From: Nemertoderma westbladi
Lineage: Eukaryota; Xenacoelomorpha; Nemertodermatida; Nemertodermatidae
Assembly (NCBI GenBank): GCA_032718475.1
Contig: JAUCBJ010001829.1
Location: forward strand, 1-52,949
DNA length: 52,949 nucleotides
Direction: 5' to 3'
Shown: positions 29,950 through 42,578 of the stretch, in pieces
Layout: the number at the start of each line of letters is the position of its first letter
How positions within the stretch are numbered: the stretch's first letter is position 1
Translations under genes and position numbers: made by a program
Notes under the pieces: model-generated
What the model was told of the DNA's origin: nothing
Seen by the model: the letters and a program-made list of their open reading frames with translations, nothing else
Databases searched by the model: none

Positions 29950-30560
29950 TCATTTTATAGCCAAAAACAATTACCAATTGATGGAAAGAAGCAGGTTAAG
30001 GCCGGATTTTCTAACCAAAACAATAAACAGTCACTTTACCAAATCAGGGAAAGGAGCAGGTTTTCTAACCAAAACAATAAACGATCATTTAACTAATTGA
30101 GGGAAAGGAGTAGGTTACAGAGACGGGATTTTCTAACCAAAACAATAAACGATAACATTACCAATTGATAGAAAGGTTACAGATGCGGGATTTTCTAACC
30201 AAAACAATAAACAGTCACTTTACCAAATCAGGGAAAGGAGCAGGTTACAGAGACGGGATTTTCTAACCAAAACAATAGACGATAACATTACCAATTGAGA
30301 GAAAGGAGCAGGTTACAGAGGCGGGATTTCCTAACCAAAACAATAAACGATCACTTAATTAATTGAGGGAAAGGGGCAGGTTACAGAGGCGGGATTTTCT
30401 AACCAAAACAATAAACAGTCACTTTACAAAATGAAGGAAAGGAGCAGGTTACAGAGGCGGGCCTTTCTAACCAAAACAATAGACGGTCACTTTACCAAAT
30501 CAGGCAAAGGAGCACGTTACAGATGAGGCGGGATTTTCTAACCAAAACAACCGGTCAGCC
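29950..30560. repeat. 68-bp tandem repeat, about nine copies
   Basis: The phrase GGGATTTTCTAACCAAAACA recurs at about 30005, 30059, 30127, 30189, 30257, 30325, 30393, 30461 and 30531. The period is 68 bp for most copies, and the first one or two are shorter. Copies differ at a few positions. Non-coding. Confidence 0.85.
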
Positions 30561-31749
30561 GGTAGGCCTACCAGTACCGTATTTAAATTGTAGGCTACAC
30601 AGTAGGCCTACAGCAGTACCGGTGCCGGTACCGGTACTAAAATACAGAAATGCCTGCTTTATACCTACATCTGTACATACAATACAGCAAAATAGTGCTA
30701 TATATACTAATACCGGTACTGATAGCCTGAGAGAACAGCTGTAGAGAAACCGGTAGCATGGAACCTAACATTGGATTTTTGGAGGACATAAAAAATAAAA
30801 AAAAAAAAAAAAAAGGATTTAAACGGACAATAAAAATTATTGCGTTTTAAAATTGCAAACATCAAATTTAGACTTTTGATGGCACTAAAAAAGTGAGCTG
30901 TAGATTAAGGTTGATGCCACGATATACGAAGGAAGCGTACTTGTGCATGGGGTTAGTTCTGTAATACAAACAGAAGAGGTCTAGGGCGTGCTATCTACTT
31001 TTTAGTTGAAGTGGCTAATGCTGAATGAATATTAATTGTCATCTACTGTGATCATCTTTGTACCAATGGTAGAGACAGGCAGATGATGCCCCCTATGATT
31101 TAGGTACCTTGTATTAATCACAGTTGAGAAAAGATTACTCCCTTCCTAACTCCTTTTGATAGAACGGTTCGCCAGTGGCTGCTGCCGCTCACAGTCATTG
31201 TAGATAAATACTTATTGATTGGCTTGAATTTCCCGGCGCCAGTGAGTAATAATATAGTACAATATAAGGTACCACGAGGTGAATAGTTTGGATTATATGT
31301 TTTAATAAGATATATGGATTTAGCAGCAAAAAATGTTTAGCATTGTGTATGTATAATGTGATTAATTTTTGAAATTACAACGTTACAGGAAGTTAAGAAT
31401 AAATACCTTATATACCTTAGTAAATTATTTTTTCGTTTTCTTTTATCTTAAGTTCGATGAGTACAGAGTTCCAGAAGGCTGACTCTGGTAATAAATAGAG
31501 TATAACCTATAATTTAGTCTAAGTAAAGAAGCAATGTAGCCAGAGGAGGTAGCCAGCAGGTAGAATAACCTTGAGATATTTTCTGATATAGAATACTAGA
31601 AACGGGACTAGTGGCCTGTGAAGGAACCGCCTTGTCACCAATTCCGAAAAAAAAGTAGATTTTTTCAGTTTCAATGACTCCGGATGCAGATTTTTATGAG
31701 GATTTCAAAACTTCAAACCGTTTGTTAATAGCTAATGTGGTTCAAAAGT
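30561..31749. other. Gene-free stretch
   Basis: Short palindromes built on TAGGCCTAC and CCGGTACCGG occur at 30555-30640, and an A run near 30793-30814. No gene recognised. Confidence 0.5.
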
Positions 31750-32290
31750 TTTGAGTGATAATGTTAACCTTATTCTGTGTAAGTGTCTGTGAAAAGAGTC
31801 TGTCTGGGATTGTGTTTCTGACGATTTGTCTGTTAATATATAAAAAAAAGCATTCATCCTTGATAAAAGTTTTGTCATGGGTTTAAAGGGTCGCTGATTT
31901 CATTCCAAATGTCAGTTAGTTTGCACTTTTAACGAAAACTATTATGTCTATATGTCGGCCTGTCAGTCTGTCTGTCCGTCCGACGATTTGTCTGTCATAA
32001 TATAAGAGCATCATACCACCAAGCTGAAAGTTTTGTTATGGGGGTTACCCTGGTTCCTGATTTCATTTCCGACTGTCAGTTTGCATGTTTAACAAAACCT
32101 ACTATGTCTGTATGTCTCTCTGTCAGTTTTTCTGTCTGTCCAGCGATCTGCCTGTCAAAGTTATATGAAAACATACCAACTAGCTAACAATTTTGAAATT
32201 TTCATGGTTGGTGATTTCATTTCTGACGTCATCCACATTGTCAGTTCAGCTGTCGCCATATTTTGACGGACAGACAGACAGCAATTCAAT
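31750..32290. repeat. About 161-bp imperfect tandem repeat, roughly three copies
   Basis: The phrases CGATTTGTCTGT (about 31820, 31983 and a variant at 32144) and TGATTTCATT (about 31897, 32059, 32212) recur with a spacing near 161 bp. Copies are diverged, with CTGTCTGTCC-rich sections. Non-coding. Confidence 0.65.
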
Positions 32291-34740
32291 GAAATCACTG
32301 ACCAGGAAAATCCTTGCAACAAAATTTTCATTCTGTTCTGAATGTGTGTCATTCTGGTCTGGTTGTGTGCATTCCAACATTTCACATTAAAATGCTTTTT
32401 TCTGGCAAATGCAATTTATAAATTTCAAAATGCAAAGGCTTTTCCAAAAATGAACGAATTCGCGTGAAATTTGGCATGATTGATGATTTGGGTAATGCTC
32501 CTATTGCCATTTTTTTTTCAATTTGTTACTGGTTGCTGAAATATAGGTCGAAAAGTGTCAAATTTAGGTAAAAATTGGGAAAATGTGTAAAAAAAGTGGC
32601 AAAAAAATGTTTTTTTCAAATAATTTTTGATCATGAGCAGAGCATTTTAACAAAATACTGGTAGGGCCTACTACAGTCGTTTAATGACCCCATTGCACAC
32701 AAAGTATGAAATTTTGGGCACTTGACGACCATCCATCTAAGATAGATATGATTTCTATATCTAAGAAAGAATAGCATAAATTATGTTAATTATAAGTAAA
32801 AAATTAAAAATTTCTAAAAAATATTTGAAATTTTTTTATCCACACACTGTATTAATAATTGTAGTGTGCAAAATATAAATAAATATGGATCAAATCCAGA
32901 TTGCTAAATATGGGGATGAAAATTTCTATTCATTAGTTAATTCTAGCTGAGATATATTTCGGCCAATCACAGAGTCCCAATCCTAGACCCCAACCCAAAA
33001 GTCGTGGCCCTCCCAGGGTGTTGAGACTAAGGTGAGGGATGTTCCTAGTGAGTTTCCTAATAAGTATATGGGATTTCCAGGATAGTTTGATATCTCATGA
33101 TTTTTAACAGGATAAGGTGAGTTATTGATTTTATTTTTGAAAATCAGTTGGGTTGGATTGTCTGTTAGAGAGTAAAGTGAATTCCATTTGTTGTTAGATT
33201 TAAAAGAATTCAGACAGCCTGCCTGAGAGTATGTTTAGTGTGAGTTTAGTCCATATGGGGAGGAGTTGGCAAAGTTATTTAGAATAAATAAGTTAGTACA
33301 CGTTGCGTAAAGAGTAATCTCATCGGCAGAGGGGGCAGTGAAAAGCCGATTATCGTTATGAAGGTCACTGATGTAAATCAGGAATTGGATGTGTTAACAT
33401 GGTTAACATGAATTACAAGTTATTACAAGTTGTATCATGTTAACATGTGTTAACTGTCAACCACTGTTACCAGGGGATGACAGTGCTGATGGGGATTATT
33501 AATAGGTATGGTTGCTAATGGAACTACAGTGGGAACAATGGGGTACAGTTGAAGAGGTAGGCTGCAAATACTATAGCAGGAGAATACGGTGTCCACTAAT
33601 GGTGTAAAATGATTTTTTAAATCAAAATATATATACAAGAATAATTTAATGATTTTTATTGTCGAGGTATTGGTGCTGTAAGAATTTGAGATCAAATGAT
33701 AATCAAGGGGTCATAGGTCAATCTAAATTCAGCAATATATCAGTATTATTTCTAATTTTATCCAAACCCAATGAAGATAGTATATCTCAAATAAACTGAT
33801 TTTACCAAGGTCTAACCATGGTTTTACCGTGGTTAATTAAATACATCAAGTCTGTCTAATGGCAGTGCAAATGAGATGACAAGTCTTCTATTCAAATTCT
33901 ACTATACCCTGATAAACAAACCCCACTAACAACGGAAAAACTAAAAATTTATTTGTTCAATAGGTGAATGACAGCAAAAGGACAAGTGCTATGTTCTCAG
34001 GCTGTATGTTCCCGGGCAGTATATTCCTGGACATCATGTTCCCGGACGCCGGACATGTTCCAAAAGAATATGTAACACACTGTCCACCAGAAATAACGGG
34101 AACATATTACAAATATTACAATTATAATACAATAATACATGCATGTATAGTATATCATAGTATATAAAACTGTATCAATAAATTAAAACTAGGAACTACG
34201 GAGACGATATTTTGCAGAGCATTTATAGAGTGCAGTCCCCAGTGCAATCCCAACCTTTATTATTCAGCCAATGATAAAGAAGTGGCTACACCCCGTAAGA
34301 CATTATTAAGTAAGGCCTACTGTGATGCAACTGCAACTAATAAGAAATTTATTGACTTGCTGTATGACTGTTTATACAGTACATGATACTGTAACAGAAT
34401 ATTCAATGGTTTTCACTGATCCGACAGTGTTCGGCTTGTGCAAACCCCAGAGAGGGTTTCCTGTTTCTTATTTGAATTGTCTATGAACCGGTCGAAACAA
34501 AGCTTCTCCCTACCGTTCTTAGTTTTTATCCGGTTAGGTTCATAAGTAATTAGAGCTTGTAGCTGACATAAACTTTATAAACTAATAATTTATCTATTGT
34601 ATTATGACTTCTGTTAAATATGTTTAACCTTGTTTATTAGATTTGATTAGGATGGATTTCTATAAAATTATTTTATATTTTAATGTTTTAATAATTTATT
34701 AATGGGAATTCAGTAATGGGAACACAAGTACTAAAAATAG
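32291..34740. other. Gene-free stretch
   Basis: 2.4 kb with no recognised gene. A nested inverted repeat of GTTAACATG/CATGTTAAC lies at 33390-33450. Confidence 0.5.
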
Positions 34741-35222
34741 CCAACGTGTGGCATTACCTGACCACTTTCGTTCAATTCTCAGAAGCAACAAGCTAGCAGT
34801 TAGACAATCTACTGTAGGAGCACGAATCACAATTATAAAATGTATAATTTTGTCCCAAATAGCATACTCTAAATTAAAGTACCAATTTATCTCTACAGAT
34901 AGATTTGGGAAACATAGGTTTAGCTGTTATTTTGGAATAAACTTAGTGTTACATATTCAAACTCTGTGCCTCAACCAATCCTTTACCAAACCAATATAAT
35001 TTCGAAAGACTAGCTAGAATCAATAATTTCTAAGACCAATACTCAATCCTGCAATTCGGTAAAGAACTATCTGGATAAAAAACTATCTCACTGACAGGAT
35101 GCAATATGTTACTGCAGAGGGAGGAGAAGGAAAATCTACAAAGACAGAACAGAACAAAGAATAAGGGTGTTGAAATAAAACCTAGCTACAACTTATTTTT
35201 CCGAAAATACTTAGCCTACACA
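34741..35222 (+). pseudogene. LINE fragments
   Basis: About 34748-34900 encodes FRSILRSNKLAVR and GARITIIKCIILSQIAY, similar to the region after the RT domain of L1/Tx1-like elements. Bases 35071-35142 are nearly identical to 38877-38950 in the RT of the LINE further on, so this is a second piece of that family. Both are broken relics. Confidence 0.5.
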
Positions 35223-36361
35223 GTTTCTAATAGGGCTCGATCGGAGTTTTTATTTTGCCTGAGCCACAGTAGGATCCGGAGTGGAAAAAAATGCCAGAGT
35301 TTGACCGGAGCCAGAGTTTATACCATATGTGTTGTGTAGCAGTGTACAGTGTCAGTACTACTGTAGGTATGCTGTTATGTAAATTTGCCAAATTTTATAT
35401 TCCCAAAAAGGGGTTATGTATTTTCTTGGAACTATGGTAAATTTGCAGTTGATTCCTATCTTTGAACTTGTACAGAAACTAATTCATTTATTGTTTTGGT
35501 TAGATTCCATCCTTCTGTAACTTTGGTTTTAGTGAATCCGTAGGCCTAATACCAGTATTTATCCTTAACTGTGTCTAAATGTAACCTTAACTGTGTATAA
35601 TAATTAAACGTTAATACAAAAACGAATGTGGAATCGCCAGTACACCAACTAGAAATAAATACTCAGAATATGCGATAATGTTAAGGCACTCAGACTCCAA
35701 CTCGACAACGAAAAGAAAAGCCTAAGAGACTCAATGCTAAATCTCGATACTGCTATCCAAACTAAAGTTCGCAGTGAGGTCCAGTCTGCTATTTCATTAT
35801 CAGGAAGCCAACTAAATGAAGAAGCCATTTAAGAAATTTCCCAAAATGTATACCTTGGAATAGAAATGGAACTAAAAACAGTTGCTGGCCAAATTGAGAA
35901 ATCAACCACTGACGTTTCACCATAACTAAGCAACTAACCTCCATCAAGGAAGAAGTGGATGAACAAGAACAGTACTCCAGGAGAAACTGTATCGTCTTTC
36001 ACAGGTTCTCTGTCTCTGATTCAAAAGAGGATATTGATAAGTCCGCATCAAAGGTGATATCAAAACGCTGTCAACTGAAAGGTAAAGAAACATTCATTTT
36101 CGGAGAGTTTAACCAAACGGAGAACCACGTTACTTATACGTTTCTTGGTACATATACATCAAGAAAAAGGGGGGGACCTAGATCAGCCTGGTCTACAGAT
36201 GGAGGAGGAATATTAGTCACCTCACCCAACAGTTACACAATTTTAATAAAAAATGAAGATGACATAGCAGCGTGGAACCCACCAACTACAGTAAAAAAAA
36301 CGAACCTGACCAATCATCTATCAGGTGCATCCTTGGATAGCGGCGGAGTTTTGACTGATAA

Positions 36362-37725
36362 ACACGGATCACTCTGCCATACTTATTGATAATATATACA
36401 CCAACACAGATGCACACCTAAAATTGGGAATAATTATACCAACACGCATAACGGATCACTCTGCCACACTTATTGATGATATATACACCAACACAGATGC
36501 ACACCTAAAATTGGGAATAATTATACCAACACGCATAACGGATCACTCTGCCATACTTATTGATAATATATACACCAACACAGATGCACACCTAAAATTG
36601 GGAATAATTATACCAACACGCATAATGGATCACTCTGCCATACTTATTGATGATATATACACCAACACAGATGCACACCTAAAATTGGGAATAATTATAC
36701 CAACACGCATAACGGATCACTCTGCCACACTTATTGATAATATATACACCAACACAGATGCACACCTAAAATTGGGAATAATTATACCAACACGCATAAC
36801 GGATCACTCTGCCACACTTATTGATAATATATACACCAACACAGATGCACACCTAAAATTGGGAATAATTATACCAACACGCATAACGGATCACTCTGCC
36901 ACACTTATTGATAATATATACACCAACACAGATGCACACGTAAAATTGGGAATAATTATACCAACATGCATAACGGATCACTCTGCCATACTTATTGATG
37001 ATATATACACCGACACAGATGCACACCTAAAATTGGGAATAATTATACCAACACGCATAACGGATCACTCTGCCATACTTATTGATAATATATACACCAA
37101 CACAGATGCACACCTAAAATTGGGAATAATTATACCAACACGCATAACGGATCACTCTGCCATACTTATTGATAATATATACACCAACACAGATGCACAC
37201 CTAAAATTGGGAATAATTATACCAACACGCATAACGGATCACTCTGCCACACTTATTGATAATATATACACCAACACAGATGTACACCTAAAATTGGGAA
37301 TAATTATACCAACACGCATAACGGATCACTCTGCCATACTTATTGATAATATATACACCAACACAGGTGCACACCTAAAATTGGGAATAATTATACCAAC
37401 ACGCATAACGGATCACTCTGCCATACTTATTGATAATATATACACCAACACAGATGCACACCTAAAATTGGGAATAATTATACCAACACGCATAACGGAT
37501 CACTCTGCCATACTTATTGATAATATATACACCAACACAGATGCACACCTAAAATTGGGAATAATTATACCAACACGCATAACGGATCACTCTGCCATAC
37601 TTATTGATAATATATACACCAACACAGATGCACACCTAAAATTGGGAATAATTATACCAACACGCATAACGGATCACTCTACCATACTTATTGATAATAT
37701 ATACAACACAGATGCACACCTAAAA
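36362..37725 (+). repeat. 87-bp in-frame minisatellite, 16 copies, in LINE endonuclease
   Basis: Fifteen complete units start at 36424 and a partial one precedes them. The last unit is 84 bp. The unit encodes 29 residues including GIIIPTRITDHSATLID and NIYTNTDAHLK. Because 87 is divisible by three, the frame stays open through all copies. Units differ by single substitutions (for example codon changes A/T in HSA-I/T-LID and N/D in DNIY). Confidence 0.95.
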
Positions 37726-37902
37726 TTGGGAATAATTATAGCACCAATATCTGATCATTTACCAATATTTCTATTGATGGATACTCCAACAAGACAAAAA
37801 CAACACCAAAAATTCATATATCTTAGAAAAACAGAAACAACTACTCCTACAGATACCTACTTCTACAGAAACAACAAGCTTTTAAGACTGAACTGTTATT
37901 AA
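36424..37902 (+). pseudogene. LINE endonuclease C-terminus with 15 tandem copies of one segment
   Basis: A 492-codon frame is made almost entirely of the 29-residue repeat, then LGIIIAPISDHLPIFLLMD, the final SDH motif of the apurinic-like endonuclease. A normal enzyme has one copy of the TRITDHSATLID...SDHLP segment. The frame begins with TTG and has no initiator, so it is a fragment of ORF2. It ends at TAA 37900-37902, where the LINE frame is broken. Confidence 0.8.
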
Positions 37903-38118
37903 CTCACTGGAGTGATTTCTACCATCAGTCCACAAGTGATGACGCCTATGATAAGTTTCTAAACAAATAGAAAAATATATACAATACCAATTTCCCATTA
38001 ATTAAACAAAAACTACAAAATAGCGTAGAGACCGAAACTATGGGAAATACATAAAAAACCAACACATGAAAACTTATAACTGAGCCTTCTCGACATCAAA
38101 CAACAAAACATCAGATCA

Positions 38119-39433
38119 GTGTGGAAAAATATAAACACATTAATAAACAAACGAAACAAAACAGCTTCACCAACTCTGATTGTACAAGATACTCACACAC
38201 ACACTGACCCCACTGACATCGCAACTGTTTTCAATGATCATTACATTAGTGTTGGAAATAAATTAGATAAAAATACACCTATACTACAGAATGTATCTCC
38301 CGTAGACTATCTACAGTACCACCAACTCAACCCACTAAACAACTAAGAAATTTTAACACAGTGTCACAGGCCAACATAATAAATAAACTCTCTGAAGAAA
38401 AATTCCAGCCCTGGACATGATGAATTAGCAGCGAGTACTGTATACCCTTCAATCACTCTAATTGCGGAACTGTTGCTATATAATAAACTTATAGAGGTAT
38501 TGTACCAGGCCAAATGAAAATTGCACGTATTACACCTATTTACAAATCATCAAACCCAACACTCGTTGTTACTACAGACCAATATCAGTACTTGTATATT
38601 TCTCTAAAATAATCGAAAAAATTGTACATAATGCAATAACAGATTTTCGTATTTCACTGAACTTTTACTTTTCAACCCTTCACAATTTGGATTTCATCAC
38701 AAACGCTCAACAGAACACACACTCCTAACACTAGTAGACTATGTAACTACTGTATCGCATTGGATAAGGGTGAATATGCAATTGGTGTCTTACTTGACCT
38801 ATCGAAGGCATTCAATACGGTTAACCATAACATACTAATAATTAAACTAGAACGATATGGTATCACAGGCACTCTCCTGGATAAAAAAAACTATCTCACT
38901 GACAGGATGAAATATGTTACTGTAGAGGGAGGAGAAGGAAAATCTACAAATCTCACTATCACAATGGGAATAGCTCAAGGGAGCCTCCTAAGCCCCCTTT
39001 TATTTATCATATACTATCATACACTATATCATATACTTGGCTGCAGGGGTATATGGCCTGGCCAGGCAGATGGTGATCTACCAATCGCTGGTCAGGAGTA
39101 GAGTGTTCTCATGTCCACTCTGAGGGCACTTCACTGCGACCTGCACCTGGCAGCAGGGGTACAGGGCATGACCCAGCAGATGAGCTGCACAGCCAATGGT
39201 GGCTCATGTGCGCCAGAGTAGATATGGGTGATGGGCCTCATATCTGACTCCACTGCGACACCCACCCTGTGGAACGGCAAACCAGGGTGTGGTATTTGCC
39301 CCGAGAGCTGAGAGCTGATTTATCATATACTGCAACGATTTACCAACTGTTTCCGAACTATCTAAATTTATATTGTTTGCAGTTGACACCAATATGTTTA
39401 TATCCGTTAATAACCTAACAGAACTACTATCAA
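38119..39433 (+). pseudogene. LINE reverse transcriptase relic
   Basis: Pieces in different frames: WKNINTLINKRN linker (38119-38346); fingers/palm with GVLLDLSKAFNTVNH and GIAQGSLLSPLLFIIY (38760-39015). After a 302-bp insertion comes NDLPTVSELSKFILFAVDTN (about 39333-39393), in which the catalytic ADD has become AVD. Inactive. Confidence 0.8.
39016..39317. mobile_element. 302-bp SINE-like insertion in the LINE RT
   Basis: Flanked by the 14-bp direct repeat ATTTATCATATACT (39002-39015 and 39318-39331), which sits exactly where the RT motif was interrupted. The interior is GC-richer than its surroundings and consists of two related halves, each with GGCAGCAGGGGTA-like start and a CACTGCGAC motif. 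There is no clear tRNA promoter and no A tail, so the class is open. The duplication length suggests LINE-mediated insertion. Confidence 0.75.
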
Positions 39434-39966
39434 GCACAAATCGAGAATTAGAAAACTAACAAAACGGTTTCAACTAAATAGACTTAATGCTTAACACACT
39501 CAAAACAAACTATAATTTTTCCAACTAGAAACAAACAAAGCAGACCTCCATCAGATCAACCAATAACTCTAACTATAAATAACACAATTATTGAACAAAA
39601 ACCAGTTATCAAATTTCTTGGAGTACTAATAGACGACCAACTCACGTGGAAGTATCACTACGACTACTTACTACAGTGTAAAATTAGCCGCAACATTGGT
39701 ATATTGAACAAGATCAAAAATTTAATATCTCCTCAAGTAGCTCCCGCGCTTTATCACACTAGGATCAGTCCTCATTAAATTATTCTGTTTCTGTCTGGGC
39801 CACCGTTTCCTACAGCAACAATCAAGGCGTATCGATCGGTATTGCCAAGTATACACAAAAAAACACCCTTACAAAAGACGAGAATGGCGAAAACCAACTG
39901 GCAGACCCACAACTTCAATTAAAATGCTAAACAAACTTCAGAACAAAGCAATAAAATTTACTGCTT

Positions 39967-40053
39967 TAGGGGGTAAAATTTGTGTTTCATCTACCTTTAA
40001 CTATATTTAATATAGTTAACGGTAGAGGAAACACAAATTTTGACCCCCTAAAT
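39967..40053. repeat. 87-bp hairpin inside the LINE relic
   Basis: TTAGGGGGT followed by AAAATTTGTGTTTC... pairs with GAAACACAAATTTT...ACCCCCTAA around a TTTA centre, with two or three mismatches or bulges. One arm is presumably an inverted duplication, because a coding RT region would not have it. Confidence 0.85.
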
Positions 40054-41270
40054 ATAGCATCTATTTGCACAAAACATATTGGAATACTGTGCTATAAATT
40101 TCTCAACAAATCCCAACCAGCGGATATTCTTCCCAAACTATACATTATCAAACAGAACACACACTTACATTACACGCCGTGCAATGAATAATAATTGCAC
40201 TATACAACGCACACGACCACTGATTACTAGACAATCTATCATGGTAAGATCTCCGGAAGTGTGGAACAATCTTCCTATTCCACTCACTAAGACAACAAGC
40301 AACAACTTTAACCTCTTTCAAAAAACTACTATGTGAGTCCCTGAGCCAGTCTCAAATAGTGGTGAACTATACCAACGTCCTTATTTCAACATACTTCTTA
40401 ATACATTTTGAATTAATTTCCTACTGTTCTGTACTTACTGTAGTTTGTCTCTCAAAAGTTAAGATTTAGTTTAGTTTCATTTTTCTAGTTTAGATCCACT
40501 TATTATCAAAACAATAAAAATAATCAAAATCATACTAACATCTAACATAATCCATAGGCCTACCGATATCGGACATTTTTTATTTTTATTGTTCAATTTT
40601 TTATTTTCAATTACCTTATTTTTTTTTTTCATTTTCAACAAATAGAAAGCGGTGGCTAATGTATTGGGCCTTCCCGGTTAACCACCGCCTATATCAATGC
40701 GATACATGAAATTTTTTTTTTCAAACTACGTAGATTTGTGCATGAATATTACCGAATATCTTTAAATATCTTTACTGTAAATTGTGCATATTATTAATTT
40801 TATATTTTTTACCGTTATAGATATAGAAATAATAATAATAATAAATAATAATAATAATGGTCCATAAAAATGCACTGCGGGTCCCATTAGTTAGGTGCTG
40901 GATTGTCAGACTGTGTAGGCCTATTCAGGCAGTCAGGTACCGGAATTAGATTTCTTCAGGACACAGGCTTAAGTAGTACACCAGTAAATCTAAGTTATTA
41001 CATAGTATTACTGTAGTACTAGTAGTAGTACAGTCTGACAGTCAGACAGTAGTGCCAGTACTGGATAGGCTATGGGATTATACTGTACTGGAGTATACTG
41101 CTCCCATGCTGTACGCCTATACTATATATTATGTACATTAATATAAAACTTACATAAAAAACTCCGGCTCTGGTAATTTTTCTAATTCGCTCCGGCTCGG
41201 AGCCGGATGTATGAAACTCCGATCGGAGCCGGAGCTGGAGCAGGAACTCCGATCGAGCCCTAGTTTCTAA

Positions 41271-42574
41271 TACAATAATTCTTAATCTTACAAGTACAAA
41301 TTAAATAAAAGATTAATGAAATTAAATAAACTCAATGAGCCCCAGAATCGGCAACAGATAAGTGAGTATGAATTACTTACTTTGCATCAGCTGATCATGT
41401 GCACAAAGCTTCTAAAAACCCACTTCAACAAAACCCAGCTCTCACTTTACTCTATAAGCGCTTTTTCACTCTATAAGCGCAATGAAATCCTCACTATCAG
41501 CCTATTTGTGTCGATAACGAGTGCACCAAAAACATTGAACTCAATTTACAAGTTAAAATTAACTGTATTAGTTCGATTTCACGCTCTAAAATAGTTTCAC
41601 AATAATTTTATTTTTATTCTAATTCTAACAAACTTTAAACTTGGAATTTTACTTCCCAACGTAAGGAATTGTATTGGTATTTTAATTATTTCGGTAATTT
41701 TGGCTTGGCAGTTGGCTGAAATATCGAGTGTAACATGTGCCTCTGTCGTGATAATCAATAGCTAAAATCTAGTGATGACTTGACTTCACCTGATATCAGT
41801 GGGGAAGGGCCGTAGTACTTCTTTTGGTATATCGGATACCCCATTATTCATTCCTGCACCTCAGACTAGATTAGTTGATATATTAGATTTAAGGATATAT
41901 CTGAGGTTGACACATCTCCAAAGAAATTAATAATCACAATAATCAACAAATGACGCCAATCGTCAGGAAATTACCAACAAAACAGTATTGTGATATGAAG
42001 ACTTGTCTCACAAATGAAGAGAAATACCCACAATAAGTTAACAATCGGTACTAATTTAGTGACTAACTTTTACCTAATAATGCAATAACAAACTTTTACC
42101 CGTTCATGGGCCATCGCACACACGTAAGACCATGTGAGCCTTTGCATAGATGGAAAATTAGTAAACTAGTAGTCATCCAACCCAAGCGGTCGATAGATGA
42201 ACTATATAAGTCTTTCTGTGTTTAGAATATCTAAACTATCTATATTCTTCTGCTGGACTATATGCGCACCAAGTTTGGTTCGCTTTCATGAAAGATTGAC
42301 CGACTTATTAGTTATTAGCATTCAAACATTTTCGACAACCACAATGACGGACGGTTCACTAATTTTACCCCTATGCTAAGGTTCATCTGGACTTATGTGG
42401 CTCGCTCCACAAATTCACAAGTCGAAAAACTGTGATTTCACAAAACCCCTACCAATCGGTTCTCTTGGTTGCGAATATTTCTTACTATATTATTATAGAT
42501 TCTGCAACCAGTTTTACCAAACAGCTGTAAGTAAAGGCAAACGAACAATACAGATATAATAGAGACTTGTTAAG
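41271..42574. other. Gene-free stretch
   Basis: No recognised gene or element. The 92-codon frame at 41316-41594 has no identifiable feature. Confidence 0.5.
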
Positions 42575-42578
42575 TTAA

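Larger units (their letters stand above)
35690..40450 (+). mobile_element. Degraded LINE inside the hAT-like element
   Basis: From left to right are relics of ORF1, a coiled-coil end reading QEQYSRRNCIVFH (about 35970); an endonuclease C-terminus with an expanded minisatellite, ending in SDHLPIF (about 37755); a linker region; RT motifs GVLLDLSKAFNTVNH (38787) and IAQGSLLSPLLF; the catalytic box mutated to FAVDT (about 39368); and KFLGVLIDDQLTW (39615). Motifs suggest a CR1/Jockey-like clade. Numerous stops and frame breaks make it dead. Confidence 0.8.
35231..41262. mobile_element. hAT-like DNA element, 6 kb, carrying a LINE
   Basis: The 18-bp end TAGGGCTCGATCGGAGTT (35231-35248) is repeated inverted at 41245-41262, and an 8-bp direct repeat GTTTCTAA flanks both ends (35223-35230, 41263-41270). 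Eight-base duplications and TAGGG ends fit the hAT superfamily. The flanking internal zones contain CTCCGG-rich palindromic sequence (41160-41245). No hAT transposase is seen. Most of the interior is a LINE relic, so the original element was probably a short non-autonomous one. Confidence 0.85.

Noticed and set aside
30523-30744. Small protein at the end of the 68-bp tandem repeat
   Set aside because: It begins in the satellite and continues through palindromic CCGGTACCGG sequence, with no sign of coding constraint.
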